A DNA stretch of 60,463 bases from Acinetobacter sp. HR7 (GTDB lineage: Bacteria; Pseudomonadota; Gammaproteobacteria; Pseudomonadales; Moraxellaceae), in contig NZ_JPQO01000191.1 in assembly GCF_000773685.1 (NCBI RefSeq), positions 1 to 60,463 on the forward strand, read 5' to 3'. Made by a program: the position numbers and the translations under genes. The notes under the pieces are model-generated. The model searched no databases. It worked only from the letters and a program-made list of their open reading frames with translations, and was not told the origin of the DNA. Numbering within the stretch: the stretch's first letter is position 1; every line of letters starts with the position of its first letter. Shown here in pieces: positions 31,640 to 40,387 of this stretch.

Positions 31640-33496
31640 TTAACCAAAGTAGTGTGAAGCAATTTGATAGGTCAGGAATGACATCAAGTATGCCAGACCA
31701 AACAGGTAAAAGGTCATAAAACCTACCGTACGCCATGACCCTGTTTCACGACGAACTGTTGCCAGGGTTGCCAGACAGTGCGGCGCATAGATAAACCACA
31801 CCAGCAAGGACAAACCAGTCGCTAGTGACCAGCCCAGATCACCACCACCGCTGATCAAGGCTGCCAGTCCTTCCGACATCGCATCTTCATCGACTGCAGA
31901 TAACGCATACACCGTACCCAAAGCTGCGACCACGACTTCACGCGCGGCCATGGCTGGAATCAGTGCAATACAGATCTGCCAGTTAAAGCCAACCGGGGCA
32001 AAGATGGGCTGGATCAGATGACCGAGCATCCCCGCAAAAGAGTAATCGATATCTGGCAGCGTTGCGCCTTCGGGTGGTTGCGGGAAAGTACACAGAAACC
32101 ACAGCAAAATAGACAGCGCAAAGATGATGCCACCAACACGTTTCAAGAAGATCTTGGCACGATCCAGCAAACCGATCCAGATATTCTTGAGATCCGGGAA
32201 GCGGTAACTTGGCAGCTCCATCAATAACATGTGGCCGACTTTGTCTTTATTAAAGAACTTCAATACAAAAGACACACACAGTGCACTCAGAATGCCGGCC
32301 ATGTACAGGCCAAACAGCACCAGACCTTGCAGGTTAAAGATGCCCCACACGGTTTGTGATGGAATGAAAGCGGCAATCAATAGTGCATACACTGGCAGAC
32401 GTGCCGAACAAGTCATCAAGGGTGCCACAAAAATCGTAGTCAAACGATCCCGTGAATCACTGATGGTCCTTGAAGCCATGATGCCCGGGATCGCACAGGC
32501 AAAACTGGACAGTAAAGGAATAAAGGCACGGCCAGACAGACCAGCTTTAAACATCAGCTTATCCAGCAGGAAGGCTGCACGCGGCAAGTAACCGGATTCT
32601 TCGAGGACCAAAATAAAGAAGAACAGAATCAGAATCTGTGGCAGAAACACCACTACACCACCGGCACCTGCGATAATTCCATCCACAACCAGACTGTTTA
32701 ACAATGGGTGAGCAATCATCGGGCCTACAGCTTCACCCAGCCAGCCAAAGAAGGCTTCGATGCTATCCATAAATGGTGCGGCCCAAGCAAACACGGCCTG
32801 GAAGATGACAAACATCATTACCGCCAGACTTACCAAGCCCAGCACCGGATGCAAGAAAATTTTGTCAAGGAAATCGGTACGTTTGTCTTCGTGGTCAACG
32901 AAGTTCACCACATCTTTCAGGATACTTTCGATTTTGTGGTGACTATCACCGCTTAAACCGGTCATTTCAGTTTGTGGCATGGCATATTTGCCCTGATCCA
33001 GCGCATTCATCAGGTTTTCAATGCCTGAATTCCGCACCGCAACAGTTTCTACCACTGGAATACCTAAACGCTGAGACAGTTTCTGAGTATTGATCTGCAT
33101 GCCACGACGGCGTGCTTCATCCATCATGTTTAGAACCAACAGTACTGGACGACCCAGCTGGATCATTTCCAGCACCAGTCCCAAGTGCAGTTTCAGGTTG
33201 GTAGCATCAACCACACACAGAAAAGCATCCTGCTGGCCTTCTTCGGCTATTTTGCCTTGCACCACATCACGGGTAATCGCTTCATCGGGACTGGTAGCAT
33301 CTAAACTGTAGGTCCCTGGTAAATCCAGCACGCGTACTGGCTTGCCTGATGGAAGAGTGAAATGACCGATTTTACGTTCAACCGTCACCCCGGCATAGTT
33401 GCCAACTTTTTGTCTGGTTCCGGTTAAATGGTTGAATAATGAGGTTTTACCACAGTTAGGGTTACCGACAAGGGCAATACGTAAGGCATCACTCAT
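31640..33496 (-). CDS. feoB: Ferrous iron transporter FeoB
   Basis: Inner-membrane Fe(II) importer with a cytoplasmic GTPase. The 618-residue protein begins with the G domain: GNPNCGKTSLFN (G1), VTVERK, DLPGTYSL (G3), NMMDEA (G4). A GDI region and a Gate-domain core of about ten helices follow, with the paired Gate motifs ILFFFILVLEESGYLPRAAF and the Cys-containing SSFACAIPGIMASR. It overlaps feoA by 4 bases (ATGA-type coupling) and is followed by the Cys-rich protein. It is shorter than E. coli FeoB (773). Confidence 0.96.
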   Translation of the reverse strand: MSDALRIALVGNPNCGKTSLFNHLTGTRQKVGNYAGVTVERKIGHFTLPSGKPVRVLDLPGTYSLDATSPDEAITRDVVQGKIAEEGQQDAFLCVVDATNLKLHLGLVLEMIQLGRPVLLVLNMMDEARRRGMQINTQKLSQRLGIPVVETVAVRNSGIENLMNALDQGKYAMPQTEMTGLSGDSHHKIESILKDVVNFVDHEDKRTDFLDKIFLHPVLGLVSLAVMMFVIFQAVFAWAAPFMDSIEAFFGWLGEAVGPMIAHPLLNSLVVDGIIAGAGGVVVFLPQILILFFFILVLEESGYLPRAAFLLDKLMFKAGLSGRAFIPLLSSFACAIPGIMASRTISDSRDRLTTIFVAPLMTCSARLPVYALLIAAFIPSQTVWGIFNLQGLVLFGLYMAGILSALCVSFVLKFFNKDKVGHMLLMELPSYRFPDLKNIWIGLLDRAKIFLKRVGGIIFALSILLWFLCTFPQPPEGATLPDIDYSFAGMLGHLIQPIFAPVGFNWQICIALIPAMAAREVVVAALGTVYALSAVDEDAMSEGLAALISGGGDLGWSLATGLSLLVWFIYAPHCLATLATVRRETGSWRTVGFMTFYLFGLAYLMSFLTYQIASHYFG

Positions 33497-33753
33497 GCCG
33501 TAACTCCAGGCTCAATTTCAATTTTTGCTGCCTCCGATTTACGCAGGGCAAAACGCGTAAATCCGATTTGAATTAGAATAGGATCCCCACCAAAAATACC
33601 TTTGGTAATCACCTGCACTTCGGTACCAGGCACAAAACCTAATGTTTCCAGACGACTCGCTACAACATTGTGCTGAGCACCCTCACCATCAGTAGTTCGA
33701 TTGATCTTTCGAATGATGGCTGTTTGCTTCACTTTTAATTCCGACAAACGCAC
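33493..33753 (-). CDS. feoA: Ferrous iron transport protein FeoA
   Basis: Small SH3-like cytoplasmic protein that supports FeoB. The 86 residues show the FeoA pattern: LRLSELKVKQTAIIRKI, SRLETLGFVPGTEVQVITKG, GDPILIQIGFTRFALRKSEAAKIEI. It starts with GTG, with AGGA 8 bases upstream. It is the first gene of feoA-feoB-Cys-rich protein and has a Fur-box candidate 41 bases upstream. Confidence 0.94.
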   Translation of the reverse strand: MRLSELKVKQTAIIRKINRTTDGEGAQHNVVASRLETLGFVPGTEVQVITKGIFGGDPILIQIGFTRFALRKSEAAKIEIEPGVTA

Positions 33754-33793
33754 CGTGAAAATTCCTAAGATTTTTGCACAGTATACACGCAGA

Positions 33794-33808
33794 TGAGAAT
33801 AGTTACCA
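33794..33808 (-). promoter_or_regulatory. Candidate Fur box for the feo operon
   Basis: On the plus strand the 15-mer TGAGAATAGTTACCA matches the 7-1-7 Fur consensus TGATAATNATTATCA at 11 of 14 informative positions. It lies 41 bases upstream of the feoA start, where a promoter is expected. Iron repression of feo by Fur is general knowledge; this site is inferred. Confidence 0.5.
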
Positions 33809-33927
33809 AATAAGGTTTAATTTCATTTTTGCCGGACTGCTGAACAGATCGACAGATCATTCAAATTGCTCTACAGTGCAGAATATCCATCAAAATGATT
33901 GATTTATCTGAGTAAGCGCAAGCCTCT

Positions 33928-34845
33928 ATGTTGAATAAAAAGCCCCGTATTCCTGCTCCGGTCCAGATTCCAGAAGATGCCCAATTCCTGCAGGGATACC
34001 GTGACTATCTGATTGCCCAGACTGTCAGTCCGCATACACGTAATGCCTATTTATCTGATTTAATTCAATGTATTCACTGTTTGAATAAACCTTTACCAGA
34101 ATGGAATCACGACGATATTTCCGATGTGATGATCGAGCTAACCAAACAGCAGAAAAGTCCACGATCAATTGCACGCTGTTTGTCCGCCCTACGCTCATTT
34201 TTTAAATTTCTGCGTGAACAGAAATTAAGAAGTGACAACCCGATGGCTGCACATAAAACCCCAAAACTGGGACGTGCCTTGCCCAAAGACCTGTCCGAAG
34301 CCGACGTCGAAGCGTTGATTAACGCACCAGACATTAATACCGCACTCGGCTTACGCGACCGTGCCATGCTGGAAGTACTGTATGCCTGCGGTCTGCGCGT
34401 CAGTGAACTGCTGAATCTGCGCTTAGACTTGATCAATTTAAAACAGGGTTATTTACGTATTGTCGGTAAGGGTAATAAAGAACGTCTAGTGCCGATGGGA
34501 CAAGTCGCCTGTGAATGGATTGAAAAATATCTGAATGAAGCTCGTCCACAACTGTATAAAACCTCGACAGATTATCTGTTCCTGACCCAGCTAGGTGGCA
34601 TTATGAGCCGGCAGAACTTCTGGTATGCGATCAAACGCTATGCCCTGCAGGCTGAAATACAAGCTGAATTATCGCCACATACTTTACGGCATGCCTTTGC
34701 CACGCATTTACTCAATCATGGCGCGGATCTACGTGTGGTACAAATGCTGCTGGGACATAGTGACCTGTCTACCACTCAGATTTATACGCATGTGGCACAG
34801 GTACGCATGCAGCAGCTGCATGCCACTTATCACCCACGTGCCTAA
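33928..34845 (+). CDS. xerD: Site-specific tyrosine recombinase XerD
   Basis: With XerC resolves chromosome dimers at dif. The 305-residue protein has the SAM-like N-terminal core-binding domain (residues about 20-105) and the catalytic domain with Arg in ACGLRVSELLNL, Lys in VGKGNKERLVP, HTLRHAFATHLL, LGHSDLSTTQIYTH and the nucleophile Tyr in IYTHV. The SRQNFWYAIKRYA segment and the dsbC neighbour downstream favour XerD over XerC. Confidence 0.93.
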   Translation: MLNKKPRIPAPVQIPEDAQFLQGYRDYLIAQTVSPHTRNAYLSDLIQCIHCLNKPLPEWNHDDISDVMIELTKQQKSPRSIARCLSALRSFFKFLREQKLRSDNPMAAHKTPKLGRALPKDLSEADVEALINAPDINTALGLRDRAMLEVLYACGLRVSELLNLRLDLINLKQGYLRIVGKGNKERLVPMGQVACEWIEKYLNEARPQLYKTSTDYLFLTQLGGIMSRQNFWYAIKRYALQAEIQAELSPHTLRHAFATHLLNHGADLRVVQMLLGHSDLSTTQIYTHVAQVRMQQLHATYHPRA

Positions 34846-34943
34846 AGCCCCTGACAACAGCGTGTACAGAGAAGTTCAACGTGCATGGCATTTTTTTGCT
34901 ATGCTAGTCGTCTAATTTTATTCAAGAACAAAAAGGGTTATTT

Positions 34944-35756
34944 ATGACATTTGCCCGCTCCAGCCTGTTTATCGCATGCACTCTTGCTGCAGGCCTCGGT
35001 CTTTCAGCCTGCTCAAATTCTAATAAAGACGATAAAAAGCCAGACAACTTAACGGCAAGTGCACCAGCAACAGGGGAAGCGTCGACCTTATCCGAACGCA
35101 ATGCACAGCAACGCCTGATCTCGACATTAGAAGGTCATTTCAAGAAAGCGGGCATCAAGGCCAAAATTACTGATATTAAAACCACTGAAGTGCCAAACTT
35201 GTATTGGGTCAGTCTGGAAGGCATGTCGTCGATTTATGCGACCAGCGATGGCAAATATATTATTCAGGGCGATGTGATCCGTCTGGGGGATAAGCAGCTG
35301 CATAATGTCAGCGAAACCTTGCAGTCTGAAGTGAACAAAAAACTGTTTGCTTCCCTGAAAAAAGAAGATCTGCTGATCTATCCGGCTAAAGACAAAGCTA
35401 AGCACGTGATCTATGTGTTTACCGATGTTAGCTGCCCTTACTGCCATAAATTCCATGAGCAAATGGATGAAATGAATGCCAAAGGCATCGAAGTACGTTA
35501 TATCGCATGGCCACGTGGTGAGCAGCATATGCCGGCGATGGAAGCGATCTGGTGTAATGAAGACCGTCGCGCCGCATTCGACCAAGCCATTGCTGGTGGT
35601 TCAATTACCCCGGCAAGCTGTCAAAATCCTGTGAAAGATCAATATCAAATGGGTCTAAACATCGGCGTGAACGGTACACCGGGTGTGTACAGTTCTGAAG
35701 GCTTATACCTTGGTGGATATATGTCGACCTCGGAACTTCTGGATCGCCTTAAATAA
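34944..35756 (+). CDS. dsbC: Periplasmic thiol:disulfide isomerase DsbC, lipoprotein form
   Basis: Disulfide isomerase of the DsbC/DsbG type. The 270-residue protein has an export signal ending LSAC, a good lipobox with Cys23 as lipidation site, then a short Ser/Asp/Lys-rich linker. The N-terminal dimerisation domain spans about 50-135, and the thioredoxin fold has the CPYC active site at C164-C167. A second cysteine pair and the cis-Pro loop (GVNGTPGVY) are present. It follows xerD, as in E. coli. Confidence 0.92.
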   Translation: MTFARSSLFIACTLAAGLGLSACSNSNKDDKKPDNLTASAPATGEASTLSERNAQQRLISTLEGHFKKAGIKAKITDIKTTEVPNLYWVSLEGMSSIYATSDGKYIIQGDVIRLGDKQLHNVSETLQSEVNKKLFASLKKEDLLIYPAKDKAKHVIYVFTDVSCPYCHKFHEQMDEMNAKGIEVRYIAWPRGEQHMPAMEAIWCNEDRRAAFDQAIAGGSITPASCQNPVKDQYQMGLNIGVNGTPGVYSSEGLYLGGYMSTSELLDRLK

Positions 35757-35782
35757 CTCATTTTAATGAGTTATTTAACTTT
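35750..35782 (+). terminator. Terminator-like hairpin at the end of dsbC
   Basis: A 10-bp AT-rich perfect stem (35751-35760 with 35767-35776), followed by TT-rich sequence. The dsbC stop codon lies inside the left arm. Low GC makes it a modest terminator. Confidence 0.5.
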
Positions 35783-35882
35783 ATCTTATACATAAAGATA
35801 TTCTGCGATCACCCTAGAGTCAGCGCGTTTTTTTAGCTATGATCTAGGCTCTCGTAAAAACTGTTTATATTTGGAGTGTGAC

Positions 35883-37187
35883 GTGAAACCAGTTCGTCTG
35901 GCAATCCTCGGTCTTGGTACTGTGGGTGGTGGTGCCCTGAAACTATTAAAAGAAAATGCTGCTGAGATTAAACGTCGCACCGGTCGTGAAATTCAAATTA
36001 CCTACGTAGGTACCCGTCGTCCACGTCCTGATCTGGACTTGGACCCAAGCATCAAGCAAAGTGCGGATCTGCTTGACATCGTCCGTCAACCGGATGTGGA
36101 TGTCGTAGTAGAAGTGATGGGTGGTATTCACCCTGCCTACGAAGTGATTAAGGAAGCCATCCTGCATGGCAAACAGGTTGTGACCGCAAACAAGGCATTG
36201 CTTGCTGAACATGGTAATGAACTATTCAAACTTGCTGATGACAACGCTGTGCAGATTGCTTACGAGGCAGCGGTGGCTGGTGGCATTCCAATTATTAAAG
36301 TGATGCGTGAAGGTCTGGCAGCCAACAAGATTGAATGGCTGGCGGGTATCATCAACGGTACAGGCAACTTCATCCTGACTGAAATGCGTGACAAAGGCCG
36401 TGCTTTTGAAGACGTACTGAAAGAAGCACAAGAACTCGGTTATGCCGAAGCTGACCCAACCTTTGACGTGGAAGGCATTGATGCAGCACACAAACTGACC
36501 CTTCTAGCTTCTATTGCATTCGGTATTCCGCTGCAGTTTGACAAAGTCTTCACCGAAGGCATCAGCAAAATTACCGCCCAAGACGTGAAATATGCTGAAG
36601 ATCTCGGCTTCCGCATCAAACACCTCGGTATTGCCCGTCGTGCCGAAAATGGGATCGAACTGCGTGTGCACCCAACCCTGATTCCTGAAGAACAGCTGAT
36701 CGCCAATGTCAACGGCGTGAAAAATGCCGTACTGGTACAAGCCAATGCCGTTGGCCCTACCCTTTATTACGGCGCAGGTGCAGGTGCCGGCCCTACTGCT
36801 TCTGCAGTCGTGGCGGATATCGTGGATATCGTACGTGACATTTCTTACACTGAAGACGGTGCAGGTACTATTCCACAATTGGCATTTGAAAGCTTAAGCG
36901 ACTTGCCAATCCTGTCACGCGAAGAAATGACCACTGGATACTACATCCGCATCAATGCCGAAGATCAGACTGGTGTGCTGGCTGATGTGACTGCAATTCT
37001 GAGCCGTAACGGTATCAGTATTGATGCCATCATGCAGCAATCCCGTCTGAAAGACCTTATTCCGATCGTCATCCTGACTGACCCAGTTAAGGAAGCGAAA
37101 ATGGATGAAGCGTTAAAGCAAATTCAAGCTCTTCCTGTCATTCATGGCGAAATTGTGCGAATTCGTTTAGAATCGCTTGATAATTAA
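35883..37187 (+). CDS. hom: Homoserine dehydrogenase
   Basis: Reduces aspartate semialdehyde to homoserine, the branch point to threonine and methionine. The 434-residue protein has an NAD(P)-binding GLGTVGGG, the catalytic domain with GIINGTGNFILTEM, GYAEADPTFDVEGIDAAHKL and a C-terminal ACT domain (about 350-434) for threonine feedback. It is not fused to an aspartokinase. The GTG at 35883 has GGAG 6 bases upstream; the frame also opens at a TTG at 35871, which overlaps that GGAG. hom-thrC form an operon; thrB is not adjacent. Confidence 0.96.
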   Translation: MKPVRLAILGLGTVGGGALKLLKENAAEIKRRTGREIQITYVGTRRPRPDLDLDPSIKQSADLLDIVRQPDVDVVVEVMGGIHPAYEVIKEAILHGKQVVTANKALLAEHGNELFKLADDNAVQIAYEAAVAGGIPIIKVMREGLAANKIEWLAGIINGTGNFILTEMRDKGRAFEDVLKEAQELGYAEADPTFDVEGIDAAHKLTLLASIAFGIPLQFDKVFTEGISKITAQDVKYAEDLGFRIKHLGIARRAENGIELRVHPTLIPEEQLIANVNGVKNAVLVQANAVGPTLYYGAGAGAGPTASAVVADIVDIVRDISYTEDGAGTIPQLAFESLSDLPILSREEMTTGYYIRINAEDQTGVLADVTAILSRNGISIDAIMQQSRLKDLIPIVILTDPVKEAKMDEALKQIQALPVIHGEIVRIRLESLDN

Positions 37188-37194
37188 TCGGGTT

Positions 37195-37213
37195 GAGGGG
37201 ACTATATCCCCTC
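37195..37213 (+). other. Hairpin in the hom-thrC gap
   Basis: Perfect 7-bp GC-rich stem GAGGGGA (37195-37201) with TCCCCTC (37207-37213), loop CTATA, lying between the hom stop and thrC start. No T-run follows, so it is not a standard terminator. It could be an RNA stability or processing element. Confidence 0.5.
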
Positions 37214-37244
37214 GCCAAGCTCTACACACAATTGGAACATCATC

Positions 37245-38384
37245 ATGTCGAATGCCAATCGTTATACTGGTTTAGTTGACCGCTATCGCGACCGTTTACC
37301 AGTGTCTGCAACTACTAAAGCCATCTCTCTAGGCGAAGGTAATACGCCACTGATTAAGCTTGCGAATATTCCTCGCATTATTGGCAAAAATGTTGAAATT
37401 TATGTGAAGTACGAGGGCTTAAACCCGACTGGTTCATTTAAAGACCGTGGTATGACCATGGCGGTAACAAAAGCAGTTGAAGAAGGCTCTAAAGCGATTA
37501 TCTGTGCATCTACAGGTAACACTTCTGCAGCTGCAGCAGCTTATGCGGCGCGTGCTGGTATCAAAGCATTCGTACTGATCCCAGAAGGCAAAATTGCCAT
37601 GGGTAAAATGGCACAAGCCATGATGTATGGTGCAATCACTATGCAAATCCGTGGTAACTTCGATGATGGTATGCGTCTAGTGAAAGAAGTTGCGGATAAA
37701 GCACCTGTCACCATCGTGAACTCCATCAACCCATACCGTCTGCAAGGTCAAAAAACCATTGCTTACGAAATCGTGGACGAATTGGGTCGTGCCCCTGACT
37801 ATCACTGCCTGCCAGTCGGTAACGCAGGTAACATCACTGCACACTGGATGGGTTATACCGAAGCGCTTGCTAACCAGCCGAAAGAACAGTTTGAACAAGT
37901 GGTTTATAACCCTGAAACTGATCAGTTCACTGGTCCTAAACCAGAAGGCCGTCCAACGATGGTCGGTTACCAGGCTGCTGGCGCTGCACCTTTCCTACGT
38001 GGTGCACCAGTAGCAAACCCTGAAACGATTGCAACTGCAATCCGTATCGGTAACCCCCAAAGCTGGAACCATGCAAAAGCCGTTGTTCGTGATTCTCAAG
38101 GCTGGTTCGATGAACTGACTGATAACGAAATCCTTGAAGCACAACGCCTGCTATCTATGTACGAAGGCGTATTCGTAGAACCTGCTTCTGCAGCATCTAT
38201 TGGCGGTGCGATCCGTGACATCAAAGCGGGTAAAATTGCCGAGGGTTCTGTGATCGTATGTACCGTAACTGGTAACGGTCTGAAAGACCCAGACACTGCG
38301 ATCAAACAATGTTCTGATGCCGTGATGCTGTCGATCGACGCTACTCTGGATCAAGTACGCGATTCTATTCTTTCTAATATGTAA
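37245..38384 (+). CDS. thrC: Threonine synthase
   Basis: PLP enzyme converting O-phosphohomoserine to threonine. The 379-residue protein belongs to the shorter class with SLGEGNTPLIKL at the N-terminus, the PLP Lys in NPTGSFKDRGM, CASTGNTSAAAAAYAARAG and the PLP-phosphate loop PVGNAGNITAHW. It is downstream of hom, as in Pseudomonas and Acinetobacter. A bidirectional terminator follows. Confidence 0.96.
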   Translation: MSNANRYTGLVDRYRDRLPVSATTKAISLGEGNTPLIKLANIPRIIGKNVEIYVKYEGLNPTGSFKDRGMTMAVTKAVEEGSKAIICASTGNTSAAAAAYAARAGIKAFVLIPEGKIAMGKMAQAMMYGAITMQIRGNFDDGMRLVKEVADKAPVTIVNSINPYRLQGQKTIAYEIVDELGRAPDYHCLPVGNAGNITAHWMGYTEALANQPKEQFEQVVYNPETDQFTGPKPEGRPTMVGYQAAGAAPFLRGAPVANPETIATAIRIGNPQSWNHAKAVVRDSQGWFDELTDNEILEAQRLLSMYEGVFVEPASAASIGGAIRDIKAGKIAEGSVIVCTVTGNGLKDPDTAIKQCSDAVMLSIDATLDQVRDSILSNM

Positions 38385-38393
38385 TAATCGGAT

Positions 38394-38426
38394 CAAAAAA
38401 AGCCCTGCAAGTGCAGGGCTTTTTTA
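38394..38426. terminator. Bidirectional terminator between thrC and pbpG
   Basis: An 8-bp GC-rich stem AGCCCTGC with GCAGGGCT around AAGT, bordered by A7 on the left and T6 on the right. It serves the convergent thrC and pbpG transcripts. Confidence 0.93.
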
Positions 38427-38443
38427 TATATGCTTAAAAGGGA

Positions 38444-39493
38444 TTAAACACGTTGTTTAGGCAGGCTGGATACCCAAGTCATCAGACGAGTGGCATCGTT
38501 GGTACGTGCAGCAGTTGAATCTGCACCTAATACCACGACCACCACAGGACGATTATTCAAGGTGGTATGCATCACTACACAACGTCCTGCTTCATTAATA
38601 TAACCGGTTTTAGACAGGTTGATGTTCCAGCCACCATTACGCACCAGTGAATTGGTATTATTCGATTTCAATACACGGTAGCCCAGGTTGAAGTCATAGC
38701 TCGCCGTGGTTGAGAACTGACGAATCAGGCCATACTGAGACGCAGTATTCACTAGAATCCCCAAATCACGTGCAGAAGACACATTGCCAGGATGCAGACC
38801 AGTAGATTCCATATAGTGTGTTGAATTCATACCGAGTGCTTTGGCTTTGGCATTCATCTTGGCAATAAAAGCTGCCCGACCACCAGGATAAGTCCGGGCC
38901 AACGCTGCTGCAGCCGGATTTTCTGATTTCATTAACGCAAATAATAAGGCTTCAGCACGATTCATCGTATCGCCAACACGTAAGGTCGAGCTCGAGCTCT
39001 TACAACCTGCACATGAAAAATCACTTTGTTGCAGGGTGATTTTTTCATTCATGTTCAGACGCGCATCCGAAATCACCACTGCGGTCATCAGCTTGGTAAT
39101 CGAGGCAATCGGCACTGCCATATTGCTGTTCTTGCTATATAGCACTTCACCGGTCTGGGCATCCATTACCAATGCAGAACGTGCATTTACCGATGGCTGG
39201 CTACTATAGGTTTTCGTATCTAGAATCTGTATAGTTTTGGCCGGCTCCTGCACCGCCTGACCATTCTGACTACGGATGCTTGTAGTAACCGTCGTAGAGC
39301 CAAGTGGAGAAGGCTCATCGGCGTCCGCGCCATCATTCAGGAACTGGTTGGCCTGTTCAGAAGACCAGCTCAAGCTAGCCTGAGGAGTCGCTGCTGACGA
39401 ATTCATGATGATTTCAGCAAAACTCGTCGTACTCGTGCTGACTGCAATCGACAGACCCAGTACATGCATCAAAGACTTGTGTGTTTTCTTCAC
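38444..39493 (-). CDS. pbpG: D-alanyl-D-alanine endopeptidase, PBP7/8-like
   Basis: Periplasmic S11-family serine peptidase that trims peptidoglycan crosslinks. It shows a signal peptide (KKTHKSLMHVLGLSIAVSTSTTSFA), the SxxK motif in ASITKLM, the SxN motif in SEN and the KTG motif in LSKTGYINEAG. A CAGC pair between SxxK and SxN is unusual. A low-complexity linker (about 30-95) precedes the catalytic domain. The start is uncertain: GTG at 39493, with GGTGA/AAGGA just upstream, is chosen over TTG at 39508 and ATG at 39469. Confidence 0.85.
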   Translation of the reverse strand: MKKTHKSLMHVLGLSIAVSTSTTSFAEIIMNSSAATPQASLSWSSEQANQFLNDGADADEPSPLGSTTVTTSIRSQNGQAVQEPAKTIQILDTKTYSSQPSVNARSALVMDAQTGEVLYSKNSNMAVPIASITKLMTAVVISDARLNMNEKITLQQSDFSCAGCKSSSSTLRVGDTMNRAEALLFALMKSENPAAAALARTYPGGRAAFIAKMNAKAKALGMNSTHYMESTGLHPGNVSSARDLGILVNTASQYGLIRQFSTTASYDFNLGYRVLKSNNTNSLVRNGGWNINLSKTGYINEAGRCVVMHTTLNNRPVVVVVLGADSTAARTNDATRLMTWVSSLPKQRV

Positions 39494-39713
39494 TATTCCT
39501 TCACCCAACTAACGAGGTAAGATTGATTTGCGTATTACCTCTAATATGGCTTACATTACATTTACCACAATGCAGAACAATTATTGATCTCTACACTGCC
39601 TAATACGGTTTTTTATGAACTGTCTTTAGGATTGCTAATTTTGTAGTTTCATTGCAAGCTTATTTTGCGTTGTGTAACAAAAAAAATGATTTTTCATCCG
39701 AGGGAGAGTATAC

Positions 39714-40349
39714 GTGATCACAGTTTTAGTTGTAGATGACCATGAATTAGTGCGGACCGGTATTTGTAGAATGCTTGAGGATCACGCCGAGATTCAGGTT
39801 ATTGGACAAGCTGAATCTGGTGAGGAAGCGATCGCCCTCGTGCGTCAGCATCATCCAAATGTGGTGCTGCTCGATGTGAATATGCCGGGAATTGGCGGTG
39901 TAGAAACCACCCGTCGCCTGTTACAGACCGCACCAGATACCAAAGTCGTGGCTGTCAGTGGTCTGGCTGAAGAACCTTACCCTTCCCTACTACTAAAAGC
40001 TGGTGCCAAAGGTTATATCACCAAAGGTGCACCCGTGACCGAGATGGTCCGCGCCATTAATAAAGTCATGCAGGGCGGTAAATATTTTAGCGCGGATATC
40101 GCGGAACAGCTGGCGAGTTCTTATTTGTCCGATACCCAGCAATCGCCTTTTGACTCGCTCTCGGAACGGGAAATGCAGGTGGCGATGATGGTAGTCAACT
40201 GTATTAGCGCCCAGGAAATTGCCGACAAGCTTTTTGTGAGTGTAAAAACCGTCAACACTTACCGTTACCGTATTTTTGAAAAACTCAATATTGACAGTGA
40301 TGTCAAACTTACACATCTCGCGATGCGTTATGGCCTGATCAAGCCATAA
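39714..40349 (+). CDS. gacA: GacA/UvrY-like response regulator (NarL family)
   Basis: Two-component regulator: receiver domain 1-120 with D8/D9, phospho-acceptor D54 (VVLLDVNMPG) and Lys in GAKGYITKGAP, and a LuxR-type helix-turn-helix from about 150 (SEREMQVAMMVVNCISAQEIADKLFVSVKTVNTY). The 211-residue length and the DVNMPGIGGVETTRRL wording match GacA of Acinetobacter and Pseudomonas. The GTG start has GGGAGA upstream. The partner histidine kinase (GacS/BarA type) is not adjacent; the downstream kinase is PilS. In Pseudomonas, GacA drives small RNAs that titrate RsmA/CsrA. Confidence 0.88.
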   Translation: MITVLVVDDHELVRTGICRMLEDHAEIQVIGQAESGEEAIALVRQHHPNVVLLDVNMPGIGGVETTRRLLQTAPDTKVVAVSGLAEEPYPSLLLKAGAKGYITKGAPVTEMVRAINKVMQGGKYFSADIAEQLASSYLSDTQQSPFDSLSEREMQVAMMVVNCISAQEIADKLFVSVKTVNTYRYRIFEKLNIDSDVKLTHLAMRYGLIKP

Positions 40350-40387
40350 TCTTTATGTCCCGAATTTAAACAATAATAAAAGGTTAT

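Noticed and set aside
33928..34845. Mobile-element integrase
   Set aside because: The tyrosine recombinase is XerD by motifs and its xerD-dsbC neighbourhood; no attachment sites or cargo genes are present.
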